DNA of 46,378 nucleotides from Planctomycetales bacterium (GTDB lineage Bacteria > Planctomycetota > JAKEIC01). The translations under genes and the position numbers were made by a program. This document shows positions 32,632 to 40,823 of the stretch, piece by piece. Below the pieces are notes generated by a model that made no database searches, was not told the origin of the DNA, and saw only the letters and a list, made by a program, of their open reading frames with translations. The stretch spans positions 1 through 46,378 of the forward strand of contig JAKEIC010000215.1 of NCBI GenBank assembly GCA_022614695.1, in the 5' to 3' direction. Within the stretch, counting starts at the first letter, position 1; every line of letters begins with the position of its first letter.

Positions 32632-35445
32632 ATGCGCACGACTTTCGCGATCGCCGCGGGGATCCTCGCGGGGGTACTCTCGCTCGGCTGCCGGGACAGG
32701 CGGAGCCGCGGCGGGGCCGAGACGCCGCCGCCGGGTCCCCCGCCGGCTCCCACGCTCACCTCGATCGCGCCCGTCTCCGGGCCGACCGCCGGCGGGACCT
32801 CCGTGACGCTTGCGGGAACGGGCTTCCAGTCGGGAGCGACCATCGCGATCGGCGGGTCGGCCGCGACGTCGGTCGTCGTGGTCTCGGCCACCTCGATCAC
32901 CGCGGCGACGCCCTCGGGGAGCGCGGGACCTGCGAACGTCACGGTTACCAACCCCGACTCGCAGTCGGCCACGATCGCGAACGGCTTCACCTACACGTCG
33001 GGCGCGGCGCCGGCCCCGACGGTCACGGCCGTCTCCCCCGCGAGCGGCCCGGTCGCCGGCGGGACGCTCATCACGGTCTCCGGGACGGGGTTCCAGACCG
33101 GGGCAGCGGTCTCGATCGGGTTCAACCCGGCCACATCCGTGACCGTGCTCTCGGCCGGGACGCTCACCTGCGTGACGCCCCCGGGGAGCGCCGGGGCGAC
33201 GTTCGTGATGGTCGTGAACCCTGACTCGCAGGCGGGGTCCCTCTCGAACGGGTTCACCTACCTCGGCCCGCCGACGATCTCCTCGGTCACGCCGGCGTCG
33301 GGTCCCCCCGCGGGCGGGCAGACCGTGACGATCGCGGGGGCCGGGTTCCAGCCGGGCGCCACCGTGCTCTTCGGAGGGAACGCGGCGACCTCGGTGACGG
33401 TGGCCTCGACGACGTCGCTCGCCTGCGTTACGCCCGCCGGGGCCGTCGGGACCGTGGCGGTCCGGGTCACGAACCCGGACGGGCAGTGGGGCTCCCTCGC
33501 CGCGGCCTATTCGTACCTCGCGCCCGCCCCGCCGACCCTCTCCTCTCTCGCGCCGACCTCGGGACCGACCGCGGGCGGCCAGTCGGTCACCCTCACGGGC
33601 TCCGACTTCCTCGGGGGCGCCGCAGTCACCTTCGGCCCGAACCCCGCGACGGGCGTCGTGGTCCTCTCCTCCACGCAGATCACCTGCGTGACCCCGGTGG
33701 GGGTCGCCGGCTCGGTGAACGTGACGGTCGCCAACCCGGACCTCCAGAGCTCGACGCTCACGAGCGCGTACACCTACTCGGCGGCCCCGGCCCCGGCGGC
33801 CGTCTCGCCCTCCTCCGGGGACACCGCGGGCGGGACGCCCGTCACGGTGACGGGGACGGGCTTCGGCACGGGGGCGACCGTGCTCTTCGGCACGAGCCTC
33901 GCCGGCTCGGTCGTCGTCCTCTCGCCCACCGCGCTCACCTGCGTCACCCCCTCGGGGACGACCGGGGCGGTGAACGTGACGGTGACGAACCCCGGGGGCG
34001 CCTCAGGGACGCTCACGAACGGCTTCACCTACACGTCGGGCGGCTCCACCCCCTCGGTCACCGCCGTCTCCCCCGGCTCGGGCCCGTCGTCCGGCGGGAC
34101 CCTCGTCACGATCACCGGCTCGAACTTCCAGACCGGCGCGGCGGTGACGGTCGGGGGGGCCGCGGCGACGTCGGTGACGTTCGTGAACTCCTCGACGCTC
34201 ACGGCCGTGACCCCGCGCGCTCCTTCGGGCTCCGGGGCGACGGCCGCCGTCCCGGTGACGGTGACGAATCCCGGGGCGGGCTCGGCGACCCTCGCGTCGG
34301 CCTTCCTCTTCCTCCCGGGCGCGGTCGAGTCGGTCTCGGACACCGCCTCGCACCCGGACGTGGCCGTGGACGGATCGGGCCGGGTCCACGTCGTCTGGCG
34401 GCGGACCGCTTCGGGAGGCGCGACCGACATCCTCCACGTCCGCTCCACGGACGGCGGCCGGACCTGGTCCGCGACGCCACTCGGCCTGGAAGGCTCGTCG
34501 AACGTCGTCTCGAGGCCGCGGGTTGCCGCGCGAGGGAACACGGTCCTCGCCGTCTGGAACGAGACGATCTCCGGGGCCTTCCACGTGGCTCACGCGTACT
34601 CGACGGACGGCGGCGCCACGTGGTCCTCGGGCGCGTCCCTCCTGAACAACGGGGGGGTCCTGCCCGATCCCGACGCCGGGCTCGACGGGAACGGGAACGC
34701 GGTCGTCGCGTTCACGGTCTACGGCGGGATCGCGCCCCAGGGCGGGAGCTACGTGCGGATCGCCACGATCCACGGCACCCCCGGGTCCGCCTTCACCTCT
34801 CCGGTCCAGATCGGCGGCGCGATGGCGGGCCCCCCCTCGGTCGCGGCGGACGGGAACGGGATCGTCGTGGTCGCGTGGGACAACTTCCCCGTGAGCGGCG
34901 GGCCCGTCATGAGCAATCAGGGCCGGGACGTCTGGACGAACCGCTCGACCGACGGCGGGGGCACGTGGGGGACCGCGCAGAACGTGACGAACACCGGCAC
35001 GACCCTCGACTCGAACGCGCCCGCCGTCGCGCTCTCCGGCTCGGCGGCGGTCCTCGCGTGGGAGTCGAACCCGACCTCCGGGGCGAGCGTCACCTACACG
35101 GTCTACGCGGCCGGCTCGACCGACGGCGGGGCCACCTGGAACGCGGCGGCGAACGTCTCCGGCTCCACCTCCCCGATCAAGGACAACCCGGCCGTCGCGG
35201 TGGACGGCTCCGGGAGCTTCACTGTCGCGTGGGAGGAGTTCGTAGGCGGGGGCTCCTTCGAGGAGGTCCTCTCGTCGCGCACGACCGACGTCGCGCAGAC
35301 CTTCTCGACGCCCGTAAACCTCTCGGGCACCGCGAGCGGCCCCTCGATCCGCCCGGCCGTGGCCGGCGGCGCCGGGACGTTCACGATCCACGTCTGGGCC
35401 GAGGACCCGACGAACTCGGGGACGTTCGACGTGGTATCGTACTGA
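32632..35445 (+). CDS. IPT/TIG-repeat lipoprotein with Asp-box C-terminus, paralogue 4 (six IPT repeats)
   Basis: 937 residues. Lipobox VLSLGC (Cys20) followed by RDRRSRGG, nearly the same post-Cys sequence as paralogue 1 (RDRRSRSG). Six IPT/TIG domains precede the Asp-box region (RSTDGGRTWSA, YSTDGGATWSS, RSTDGGGTWGT, GSTDGGATWNA), ending FDVVSY. It starts 9 bases after paralogue 3 with AGGAGG overlapping that gene's stop. TGA is its stop codon, which shows that UGA is a normal terminator in this genome. Confidence 0.82.
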   Translation: MRTTFAIAAGILAGVLSLGCRDRRSRGGAETPPPGPPPAPTLTSIAPVSGPTAGGTSVTLAGTGFQSGATIAIGGSAATSVVVVSATSITAATPSGSAGPANVTVTNPDSQSATIANGFTYTSGAAPAPTVTAVSPASGPVAGGTLITVSGTGFQTGAAVSIGFNPATSVTVLSAGTLTCVTPPGSAGATFVMVVNPDSQAGSLSNGFTYLGPPTISSVTPASGPPAGGQTVTIAGAGFQPGATVLFGGNAATSVTVASTTSLACVTPAGAVGTVAVRVTNPDGQWGSLAAAYSYLAPAPPTLSSLAPTSGPTAGGQSVTLTGSDFLGGAAVTFGPNPATGVVVLSSTQITCVTPVGVAGSVNVTVANPDLQSSTLTSAYTYSAAPAPAAVSPSSGDTAGGTPVTVTGTGFGTGATVLFGTSLAGSVVVLSPTALTCVTPSGTTGAVNVTVTNPGGASGTLTNGFTYTSGGSTPSVTAVSPGSGPSSGGTLVTITGSNFQTGAAVTVGGAAATSVTFVNSSTLTAVTPRAPSGSGATAAVPVTVTNPGAGSATLASAFLFLPGAVESVSDTASHPDVAVDGSGRVHVVWRRTASGGATDILHVRSTDGGRTWSATPLGLEGSSNVVSRPRVAARGNTVLAVWNETISGAFHVAHAYSTDGGATWSSGASLLNNGGVLPDPDAGLDGNGNAVVAFTVYGGIAPQGGSYVRIATIHGTPGSAFTSPVQIGGAMAGPPSVAADGNGIVVVAWDNFPVSGGPVMSNQGRDVWTNRSTDGGGTWGTAQNVTNTGTTLDSNAPAVALSGSAAVLAWESNPTSGASVTYTVYAAGSTDGGATWNAAANVSGSTSPIKDNPAVAVDGSGSFTVAWEEFVGGGSFEEVLSSRTTDVAQTFSTPVNLSGTASGPSIRPAVAGGAGTFTIHVWAEDPTNSGTFDVVSY

Positions 35446-35447
35446 GC

Positions 35448-35481
35448 GCGCGCGGCCGCTCCCCCGCCGCGGGCCGCGCGC
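35448..35481 (+). terminator. strong GC hairpin between IPT paralogues 4 and 5
   Basis: GCGCGCGGCC (35448-35457) is perfectly complementary to GGCCGCGCGC (35472-35481), with a 14-base loop, starting three bases after the stop of paralogue 4. There is no T-run. It could be a terminator, an attenuator or an mRNA-stabilising hairpin that lowers expression of paralogue 5. The other junctions downstream of paralogue 2 have no such structure. Confidence 0.45.
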
Positions 35482-35495
35482 CGGGGGGGCCGAAC

Positions 35496-37502
35496 ATGGG
35501 CATCCGGACGGCCCTGGTTCTCGGGCTCGTCGCGGCGTGCGCCGCCGGCTGTCTTCGCCCGCCACGGACCCCGAGATACGCGCCGTCGCCCCCCCCCGGT
35601 CCAGCTCCGGTAGCGATCGTCCCGTCATCCGGACCCACAACCGGCGGCACCGCCGTAACGATCACAGGGGGGAGCCTCCAGACTGGCGCCGGGGTGACGA
35701 TCGGTGGATCCCCGGCCACGTCCGTCGTCGTCTTCTCCCCCACGCAGATCACCGTCCTGACGCCCGCGGGCCCCGCGGGTCCCGCGAACGTCACCGTGAC
35801 CAACCCGGACGGGCAGTCCGGAACCCTCGGGGGGGGGTTCGGCTACCTCGCGACGCCGGCGGTCACCGGCGCCAGCCCCTCGTCCGGGGACCCCTCGGGG
35901 GGGACCCCGGTCACGATCACGGGGACGGGCCTCGCGGCGGGCGCGACGGTGCTCTTCGGGACGTCTCCCGCGACCGGGGTGACCGTGCTCTCGTCCACGT
36001 CGCTCACCTGCGTGACGCCGGCCGGGACGGCCGGGTCCGTCAGCGTCACCGTCACGAACCCGAGCGGGCTCTCGGGGACGCTCGCGAACGCCTTCACCTA
36101 CGCGACCGGGGGGACTCTCCCGACGGTCTCCTCGGTCTCGCCGGCCACGGGTCCCTCGGCCGGAGGGACCCTCGTCACGTTGACGGGATCCAACTTCCAG
36201 ACGGGAGCCGGCGTGACGATCGGCGGCGCCGCGGCCTCCTCGGTCACACTCGTCAGCTCGACGACGATCACGGCGGTCGCGCCTAGGGCGCCCCCCGGGA
36301 CCGCGGGCGCACTCGCGGTGACCGTCACGAACACGGGAGGGGCCTCTGGCAGCCTCGCCGCGGCCTTCAGCTATTCCCCCACTCCCGTCGAGACGATTAC
36401 CGACACGGCCGCCGACGCCGACGTCGCGGTGGACGGTTCCGGCCGGATCCACGTCGTCTGGCATAGGACGACCTCCGGCTTCGCGGAGGACATCCTCTAC
36501 GTCCGCTCGACGGGCGGCGGGCTCACCTGGACGGCGACGCCCGTGAACCTCGAGCAGTCCTCGAACTCCGTCTCCCGTCCCCGGGTCGCGGCGCGCGGGA
36601 GCACGGTCTTCGTGGTCTGGAACGAGCTGGTCTCGGGGAGCGACGAGGTCTACTCCAGCTACTCGACCGACGGGGGCGCCACCTGGTCCACTCCCGCCGC
36701 CCTCACCAGCAACCCCGGCACGATGCCCGACCCGGACGTCGCGATGGACGGAAACGGGACGGTGATCGTCGCGTACGGCGTCTTCGGCGGCCAGAACGCG
36801 CAGGGGCAGTTCTTCTGGCCGATCCACTCGAGGAGCGGGACGGCCGGGGGGACGTTCTCTTTGCCGCGCCTCGTGGGAGGGGCCCTCGCGTCGTCCCCGT
36901 CCGTCGCCGCAGACGGGAACGGGATCGTGGTCGTGGCGTGGGAGGACTTCCCACTCGCGTCCACGAACCCGAACCAGGGCCTCGACATCTGGGTGGCCCG
37001 GTCCGCCGATGGCGGGGCCACCTGGGGTCCCTCCCGGAACCAGACGAACACCGGCGGAAACGTGAACTCGCACTCGCCCGCGGTCGCCCTCCGGGGCTCC
37101 TCCGCGGTGCTCGCCTGGACGGCCGAGTGGCCCGCGGGCTCGCCGGCGAACTACAGGATCCGCGCTGCCGGCTCAACAGACGCCGGCGTCACGTGGGCGG
37201 CGGCGCCCGTGGACGTCTCGGGCTCGATGGCGGCCGCCTACCCGGCCCCGTCCGTCGCCGCGGACGGCAACGGCACGTTCACGGTCGCCTGGTCCGAGAG
37301 CGTGGGCTCGCCCGCAAACGCCGAGATCCTCTCATCCCGCACGACGGACGCGGGGCAGAGCTTCTCGGTCCCCGTGAACCTCTCCTCGAACTCCGGCTCG
37401 TCCTGGGCGCCCGCCGTCGCCGGCGGGGCCGGGAGCTTCCTCATCCACGTCTGGGAGGACAACACCGCGTCCGGCTTCTACTACGACGTGCTGTCCCGCT
37501 GA
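35496..37502 (+). CDS. IPT/TIG-repeat lipoprotein with Asp-box C-terminus, paralogue 5 (three IPT repeats)
   Basis: 668 residues. Short signal with lipobox ACAAGC (Cys19), three IPT/TIG domains, then an Asp-box region (RSTGGGLTWTA, YSTDGGATWST, RSADGGATWGP, GSTDAGVTWAA) ending YDVLSR. It is the shortest paralogue and keeps only the first-type, the GDPSGGTPVT-type and the terminal PSAGGT-type IPT units, that is, the ends without the expanded middle. ATG 35496 lies within CCGAACATGGG, the same string present in the leader of paralogue 2. It is separated from paralogue 4 by a 50-base gap holding a strong hairpin. Confidence 0.8.
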   Translation: MGIRTALVLGLVAACAAGCLRPPRTPRYAPSPPPGPAPVAIVPSSGPTTGGTAVTITGGSLQTGAGVTIGGSPATSVVVFSPTQITVLTPAGPAGPANVTVTNPDGQSGTLGGGFGYLATPAVTGASPSSGDPSGGTPVTITGTGLAAGATVLFGTSPATGVTVLSSTSLTCVTPAGTAGSVSVTVTNPSGLSGTLANAFTYATGGTLPTVSSVSPATGPSAGGTLVTLTGSNFQTGAGVTIGGAAASSVTLVSSTTITAVAPRAPPGTAGALAVTVTNTGGASGSLAAAFSYSPTPVETITDTAADADVAVDGSGRIHVVWHRTTSGFAEDILYVRSTGGGLTWTATPVNLEQSSNSVSRPRVAARGSTVFVVWNELVSGSDEVYSSYSTDGGATWSTPAALTSNPGTMPDPDVAMDGNGTVIVAYGVFGGQNAQGQFFWPIHSRSGTAGGTFSLPRLVGGALASSPSVAADGNGIVVVAWEDFPLASTNPNQGLDIWVARSADGGATWGPSRNQTNTGGNVNSHSPAVALRGSSAVLAWTAEWPAGSPANYRIRAAGSTDAGVTWAAAPVDVSGSMAAAYPAPSVAADGNGTFTVAWSESVGSPANAEILSSRTTDAGQSFSVPVNLSSNSGSSWAPAVAGGAGSFLIHVWEDNTASGFYYDVLSR

Positions 37503-37510
37503 CGATTCGC

Positions 37511-38245
37511 TCACGGCAGGACTTCCTTCGCCTCCTCGATCTTGTAGAGCCCGGTCGGGTAGCCGTCTATGAACTGGGGCTTCACCGAGAGGCGGCCCCG
37601 CACCGTGACGAGCGGCGCGGTCGGGTCCGAGAGCCTCTGGCCCTTGGCGAGCACGACCTCCACCGCCGTGTAGATCGTGGGAGGGACGCCCATGCAGCAG
37701 CCGTCCCACGGGTACTTCGCGATGAGGAACTCGCGCACGGTCCCGGAGGCGTAGGGGACGAGGAGGTGCCCCATGAGCAGGACCTCCTTCCCGTCCATGT
37801 CGCGGACCTCCTTCGGGAGGTCGTCGAGGGTCTTCGCCTCTCCGATGGGCTTCGTGACCGACTCGAGGAGCGGGAAGCTGACCTCCGTCGGCGCGGCGGC
37901 CGCGGCCGGGGGGGCGCCCGCCGGGGACGCCGGGGCCGGGGCCGGGGGCGCGGGCGCGGGCGGCGGGGGGCTAACGGGAGCGGGAGGGGGAGTCGGCGCG
38001 GGAGGCGCCGCCACGGACGCGGCGGCCCCGTCGGGCTTCTTCCGCAGGGGCTCCGTGAGCCCGGGGATCGAGATCTTGGGGCCCCGGACCGGTCCCGAGC
38101 CCGGAGCCGCCGGCGCGTGGACCGGCGCCGGGCCGTGGAGCGGGGCCGGAGGCTTGGACTCCGCCTTCCCCCCGCAGCCCGCGAGGATGCCGCCGACGGC
38201 CAGCGCGAGCCCGTGAAGCGTGAACCGTGAACCGTGAACTCTCAT
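37511..38245 (-). CDS. DUF3299-like lipoprotein of an ABC transporter locus
   Basis: 244 residues. Signal with lipobox GILAGC (Cys24), a long Pro/Ala-rich linker (about 30-140), then a globular domain: MDGKEVLLMGHLLVPYASG, REFLIAKYPWDGCCMGVPP, and VEVVLAKGQRL, matching the DUF3299 pattern (Gly-Lys-V-x-L-x-G, CC followed by PP). The paired Cys may bind metal, an inference. ATG 38245 overlaps the permease stop (ATGA), indicating coupling. Its first codons are made of a 7-bp tandem repeat. Similar genes accompany ABC-type zinc-related (zrg) loci, from memory, so a metal-transport accessory role is a reasonable guess. Confidence 0.7.
   Translation of the reverse strand: MRVHGSRFTLHGLALAVGGILAGCGGKAESKPPAPLHGPAPVHAPAAPGSGPVRGPKISIPGLTEPLRKKPDGAAASVAAPPAPTPPPAPVSPPPPAPAPPAPAPASPAGAPPAAAAAPTEVSFPLLESVTKPIGEAKTLDDLPKEVRDMDGKEVLLMGHLLVPYASGTVREFLIAKYPWDGCCMGVPPTIYTAVEVVLAKGQRLSDPTAPLVTVRGRLSVKPQFIDGYPTGLYKIEEAKEVLP
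38212..38239. repeat. 7-bp tandem repeat, four units
   Basis: CGTGAAG followed by three copies of CGTGAAC on the plus strand. On the coding (minus) strand it directly follows ATG-AGA of the DUF3299-like gene and encodes part of the signal-peptide n-region (VHGSRFTLHG). It is the third heptamer array in the window and, like the others, sits at the very 5' end of a gene. Confidence 0.65.
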
Positions 38246-39486
38246 GTCAGCGGGTGCAGGTTCCTCGAGACGTCCGTCCTGTAGGCGACCGCCGCGGGGA
38301 GCAGCGCGGCGAGCGCGCCGAGCCCGATCGTGCCGGCGAGGAGCAGCACCTCGGCTGGCCCCGGAGGCGAGAAGGAGACCGCCACCCCGGCCCACTCCCG
38401 CATCCAGGGCGACGCCCCGGCCAGCGCGCCGTATCGAAGTCCTATCCCGGCCACTCCCCCCGCGGCCGTGAGCGCCGCGGCCTCCGCCAGGACGAGCAGG
38501 AAGATCGTGCGCGCCGGGGCCCCGAGCGCCCGGAGGATCGCGACCTCCCGCCGCCTCTCCGACATGGAATTGTACAAGGCCACGAGGATCGAGACCCCGG
38601 CCGAGACGAGGACGATGTACGAGACTGCCAGGAGGACCCGGTCAATGTTCCCGACGATCGCGAACAGGTTGTTGATCTCCACGGTCGGGTGCACCGCCTG
38701 GGCGTAGGGCTTGTCGTTCACCTGGCGCTGGATCTCCCCGATCATCGTGGGCGAGCGGAGCCGCACGAGGACCGCGGAGACGACCCGGTCGTCGTCGGGC
38801 GCCGCGCCTCCCGGAGATCCTGCGGCCTCGTCGTGGTGCTCCCCCAGCTCGTGGAGGCGCCAGACGGTCTCCACCGTGCAGTAGATCGCGCGGTCGTGGG
38901 GGGTCCCTGTCGGGGCGAGGATGCCGACGACACGCAGGGGGTGGGCCTCGTGCTCGCTGCCCGGGAGCGGGTTCTTCACGACGCCGTGGGCGGCGAGGAA
39001 CGTCGCGCCGGGCCGGAGCCGCGTCCGCCGGGCCGCCTCGCTCCCGAGGACGGCCTCCATCTCCCCCTCGAAGGCGCGCCCCTCCGCGAAGGCGAACGGG
39101 TCGGCGGCGGGTCGGAGCCGGTCGAAGAAGGCGGGCGACGTCCCGACGATCGCGTGGCCGAGGTAGTTGTCCCCGACCGCGAGGGGGACCGCCCACTCGA
39201 CGATCGGCGTCGCCGCGAGCGACTCGAACGCCGCGTAGGGGAGGTTCCCGACCGGGCGGTCCAGGTGGAAGAGCGAGTTCAGGACGAGCTGGAGCGGCGA
39301 GCCCTTGGGTCCGACGAGGAGGTTGAAGTTCCCGACCGTCCCCTTGAAGAAGGCCTTCTCGGCCTCGGCGCGGAGAACCCAGATCGTGTCCACGAGGGCC
39401 ACGCCGACGGCCACCAGCCCCGCCGTGAGGACCGAGGAGAGGAGCCTCTGCCGGAGGTTCTTCCGGACGACGGTGAGGGTGTTCAT
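38242..39486 (-). CDS. ABC transporter permease, FtsX/MacB type
   Basis: 414 residues. One N-terminal transmembrane helix (LLSSVLTAGLVAVGVALVD), a large extracytoplasmic domain (about 45-270), then three helices (LLAVSYIVLVSAGVSILVAL, IFLLVLAEAAALTAAGGVAG and VLLLAGTIGLGALAALLPAA). The conserved MSERRREVAILRALGA segment couples to the ATPase. This is the MacB/LolC/FtsX topology, which often moves lipids or peptides or transmits conformational signals rather than forming a classic import channel. ATG 39486 overlaps the ATPase stop (ATGA), and its own stop overlaps the DUF3299-like gene. Confidence 0.88.
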   Translation of the reverse strand: MNTLTVVRKNLRQRLLSSVLTAGLVAVGVALVDTIWVLRAEAEKAFFKGTVGNFNLLVGPKGSPLQLVLNSLFHLDRPVGNLPYAAFESLAATPIVEWAVPLAVGDNYLGHAIVGTSPAFFDRLRPAADPFAFAEGRAFEGEMEAVLGSEAARRTRLRPGATFLAAHGVVKNPLPGSEHEAHPLRVVGILAPTGTPHDRAIYCTVETVWRLHELGEHHDEAAGSPGGAAPDDDRVVSAVLVRLRSPTMIGEIQRQVNDKPYAQAVHPTVEINNLFAIVGNIDRVLLAVSYIVLVSAGVSILVALYNSMSERRREVAILRALGAPARTIFLLVLAEAAALTAAGGVAGIGLRYGALAGASPWMREWAGVAVSFSPPGPAEVLLLAGTIGLGALAALLPAAVAYRTDVSRNLHPLT

Positions 39487-40163
39487 GCGGCGGCGAGGTG
39501 GCGCACGTCGAGGACCTTCGGGAAGCGCCCGAGCACGACGGGGTCGTGGGCGACCACGACGAGGGCGTGTCCCCCCTCGCGCGCCACGTCGCAGAGGAGC
39601 GAGACGACATTCTCGGCGTTCGCCTGGTCCAGGCTCGCGGCCGGCTCGTCGGCGAGCACCAGGTCGGGCCGGTTCACGAGCGCCCGGGCGATCGAGACGC
39701 GCTGCTGCTGGCCGACCGAGAGCTGGCTCGGGCGCTTGCCGGCATGCTCGCGGAGCCCGACCCGATCGAGCAGCGCGTCGGCCCGCGCCGCCCTCTCGCG
39801 CCGCGGGACGTCCCCGAACATCGCCGCGACGAGGAGGTTCTCCCGCGCCGTGAGGCCCTGGAGCAGGTTGAAGGTCTGGAAGACGATCCCGATCCGGCGG
39901 CCGCGCCAGCGGTCCCGCCCCGCGCCGCGCATCGCCGCGAGGTCGGCGCCGCCCACCTCCACGCGGCCCTCGCTCGGCTCGAGGATCCCCGCCGCCACGT
40001 TGAGGAACGTCGTCTTCCCCGCTCCCGAAGGACCGGCGATCGCGAGCTGGTCCCCGCGCGGGACGGCGAGGTCGTCCACCCGGAGGACCTCCGGCGCCCC
40101 CGGGGCGTAGCGGTGCCGCACCTGGACGAGGCGGAGCGCGGGGGGCCCGGCGACGGGGTCCAT
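39483..40163 (-). CDS. ABC transporter ATP-binding protein (LolD/MacB type)
   Basis: 226 residues. Walker A GPSGAGKTT (44-52), Q-loop VFQTFNLL, signature LSVGQQQR (149-156), Walker B DLVLADEP (167-174) and switch His in VVVAHDP. This is a complete LolD/MacB-type ATPase that energises the adjacent permease. ATG 40163 is chosen because the product then begins a few residues before the first strand, the usual length. Translation is coupled to the permease through an ATGA overlap. The 47-base gap to the STAS gene upstream is compatible with one transcript. Confidence 0.93.
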   Translation of the reverse strand: MDPVAGPPALRLVQVRHRYAPGAPEVLRVDDLAVPRGDQLAIAGPSGAGKTTFLNVAAGILEPSEGRVEVGGADLAAMRGAGRDRWRGRRIGIVFQTFNLLQGLTARENLLVAAMFGDVPRRERAARADALLDRVGLREHAGKRPSQLSVGQQQRVSIARALVNRPDLVLADEPAASLDQANAENVVSLLCDVAREGGHALVVVAHDPVVLGRFPKVLDVRHLAAA

Positions 40164-40210
40164 CGGGGAGGCGAGCGTACACGCCCCGCGCGCGGGGCGG
40201 TAGCCGCGGG

Positions 40211-40522
40211 TCAGGGCGCGTCCGGGAACTCGGCGCGGATCCCGGCCTGGTCGAGGGCCCGCACGACCGCCGGGCTCCTCCGCGCGAGCAGGACATCCCC
40301 CCCCCGGCGCCGGGCCTCGCGCCGCGCGTCGAGGATCACGCCGACGCCTGCGCTGTCGAGCGACGTCACGCCGCCGAGGTCGAGGCGCATGCGCGAGACG
40401 CCCATGAGCCGGAGCAGCCCCAGGTCGGACTCGAGCCTGCTGGCCGAGGCGGAGTCGAGCTCGCCCTCGACGAGCACGAGCTCGGTGTCGGCCGAGACTC
40501 GCTGGTGGTGGATGCGGAGCAC
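40211..40522 (-). CDS. STAS-domain protein (anti-sigma factor antagonist-like)
   Basis: 103 residues, a single STAS domain. LVLVEGELDSASASRLESDL, RMRLDLGGVTSLDSAGVGVI with the phosphorylatable-type Ser57 in D-S-A-G, and ARRSPAVVRALDQAG are typical of SpoIIAA/RsbV-like proteins, which switch partner binding by phosphorylation of that serine. No anti-sigma kinase is adjacent. Because it precedes an ABC transporter on the same strand, an MlaB-like transporter role is an alternative. GTG 40522 has GGAG immediately upstream. Confidence 0.85.
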   Translation of the reverse strand: MLRIHHQRVSADTELVLVEGELDSASASRLESDLGLLRLMGVSRMRLDLGGVTSLDSAGVGVILDARREARRRGGDVLLARRSPAVVRALDQAGIRAEFPDAP

Positions 40523-40823
40523 TCCGTCTCACCAGGGGATCGTGAGGTTCCGCGCGAGGCCGAGGCCGAGAGTGCCGATCCTGTCACCCTCCCGGGAACC
40601 GCTTGCGGGCGGCTCCCGTCCCCTCCACCGGCCCGTTCGGGCGCGCGGTTCCGGAGCCGACCGCATGTTCCGTGCCGGGTCGCCCGCGGTCCGTAGGTTG
40701 GGCGATCGGGCGCTCGGAGGCGGCGGAGCTCTCATTTCGAGAGCGTGAGCCCGCTCACGGTGATCCGTCCTCGTGGCGAGTGGGGGACGCGCGCGGGCCC
40801 CGGGCGGCGGTAGGATCGCGACC
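40523..40823. promoter_or_regulatory. 301-bp divergent region with two adjacent inverted repeats
   Basis: No convincing gene. GCTCTC (40728-40733) pairs with GAGAGC (40739-40744) around ATTTC, directly followed by CGTGAGC (40744-40750) pairing with GCTCACG (40753-40759). These may be operators or a bidirectional hairpin. TAGGAT at 40811-40816 lies 7 bases before GTG 40824. An upstream GTG at 40773 is in frame with the kinase-like gene and is a less likely start. Confidence 0.4.

Noticed and set aside
23548..35445. CRISPR array
   Set aside because: The periodic similarity of about 250 bp is coding IPT domains, not short identical repeats with unique spacers.
23548..37502. Many 60-90-codon antisense ORFs across the IPT region, all looking alike
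   Set aside because: They recur once per IPT repeat and simply mirror the GC-rich repeat codons on the other strand; they have no start signals or independent conservation.
40728..40759. Intrinsic terminators between the STAS gene and half kinase 3
   Set aside because: The hairpins lie between divergent genes and have no T-run, so they are kept only as possible operators.
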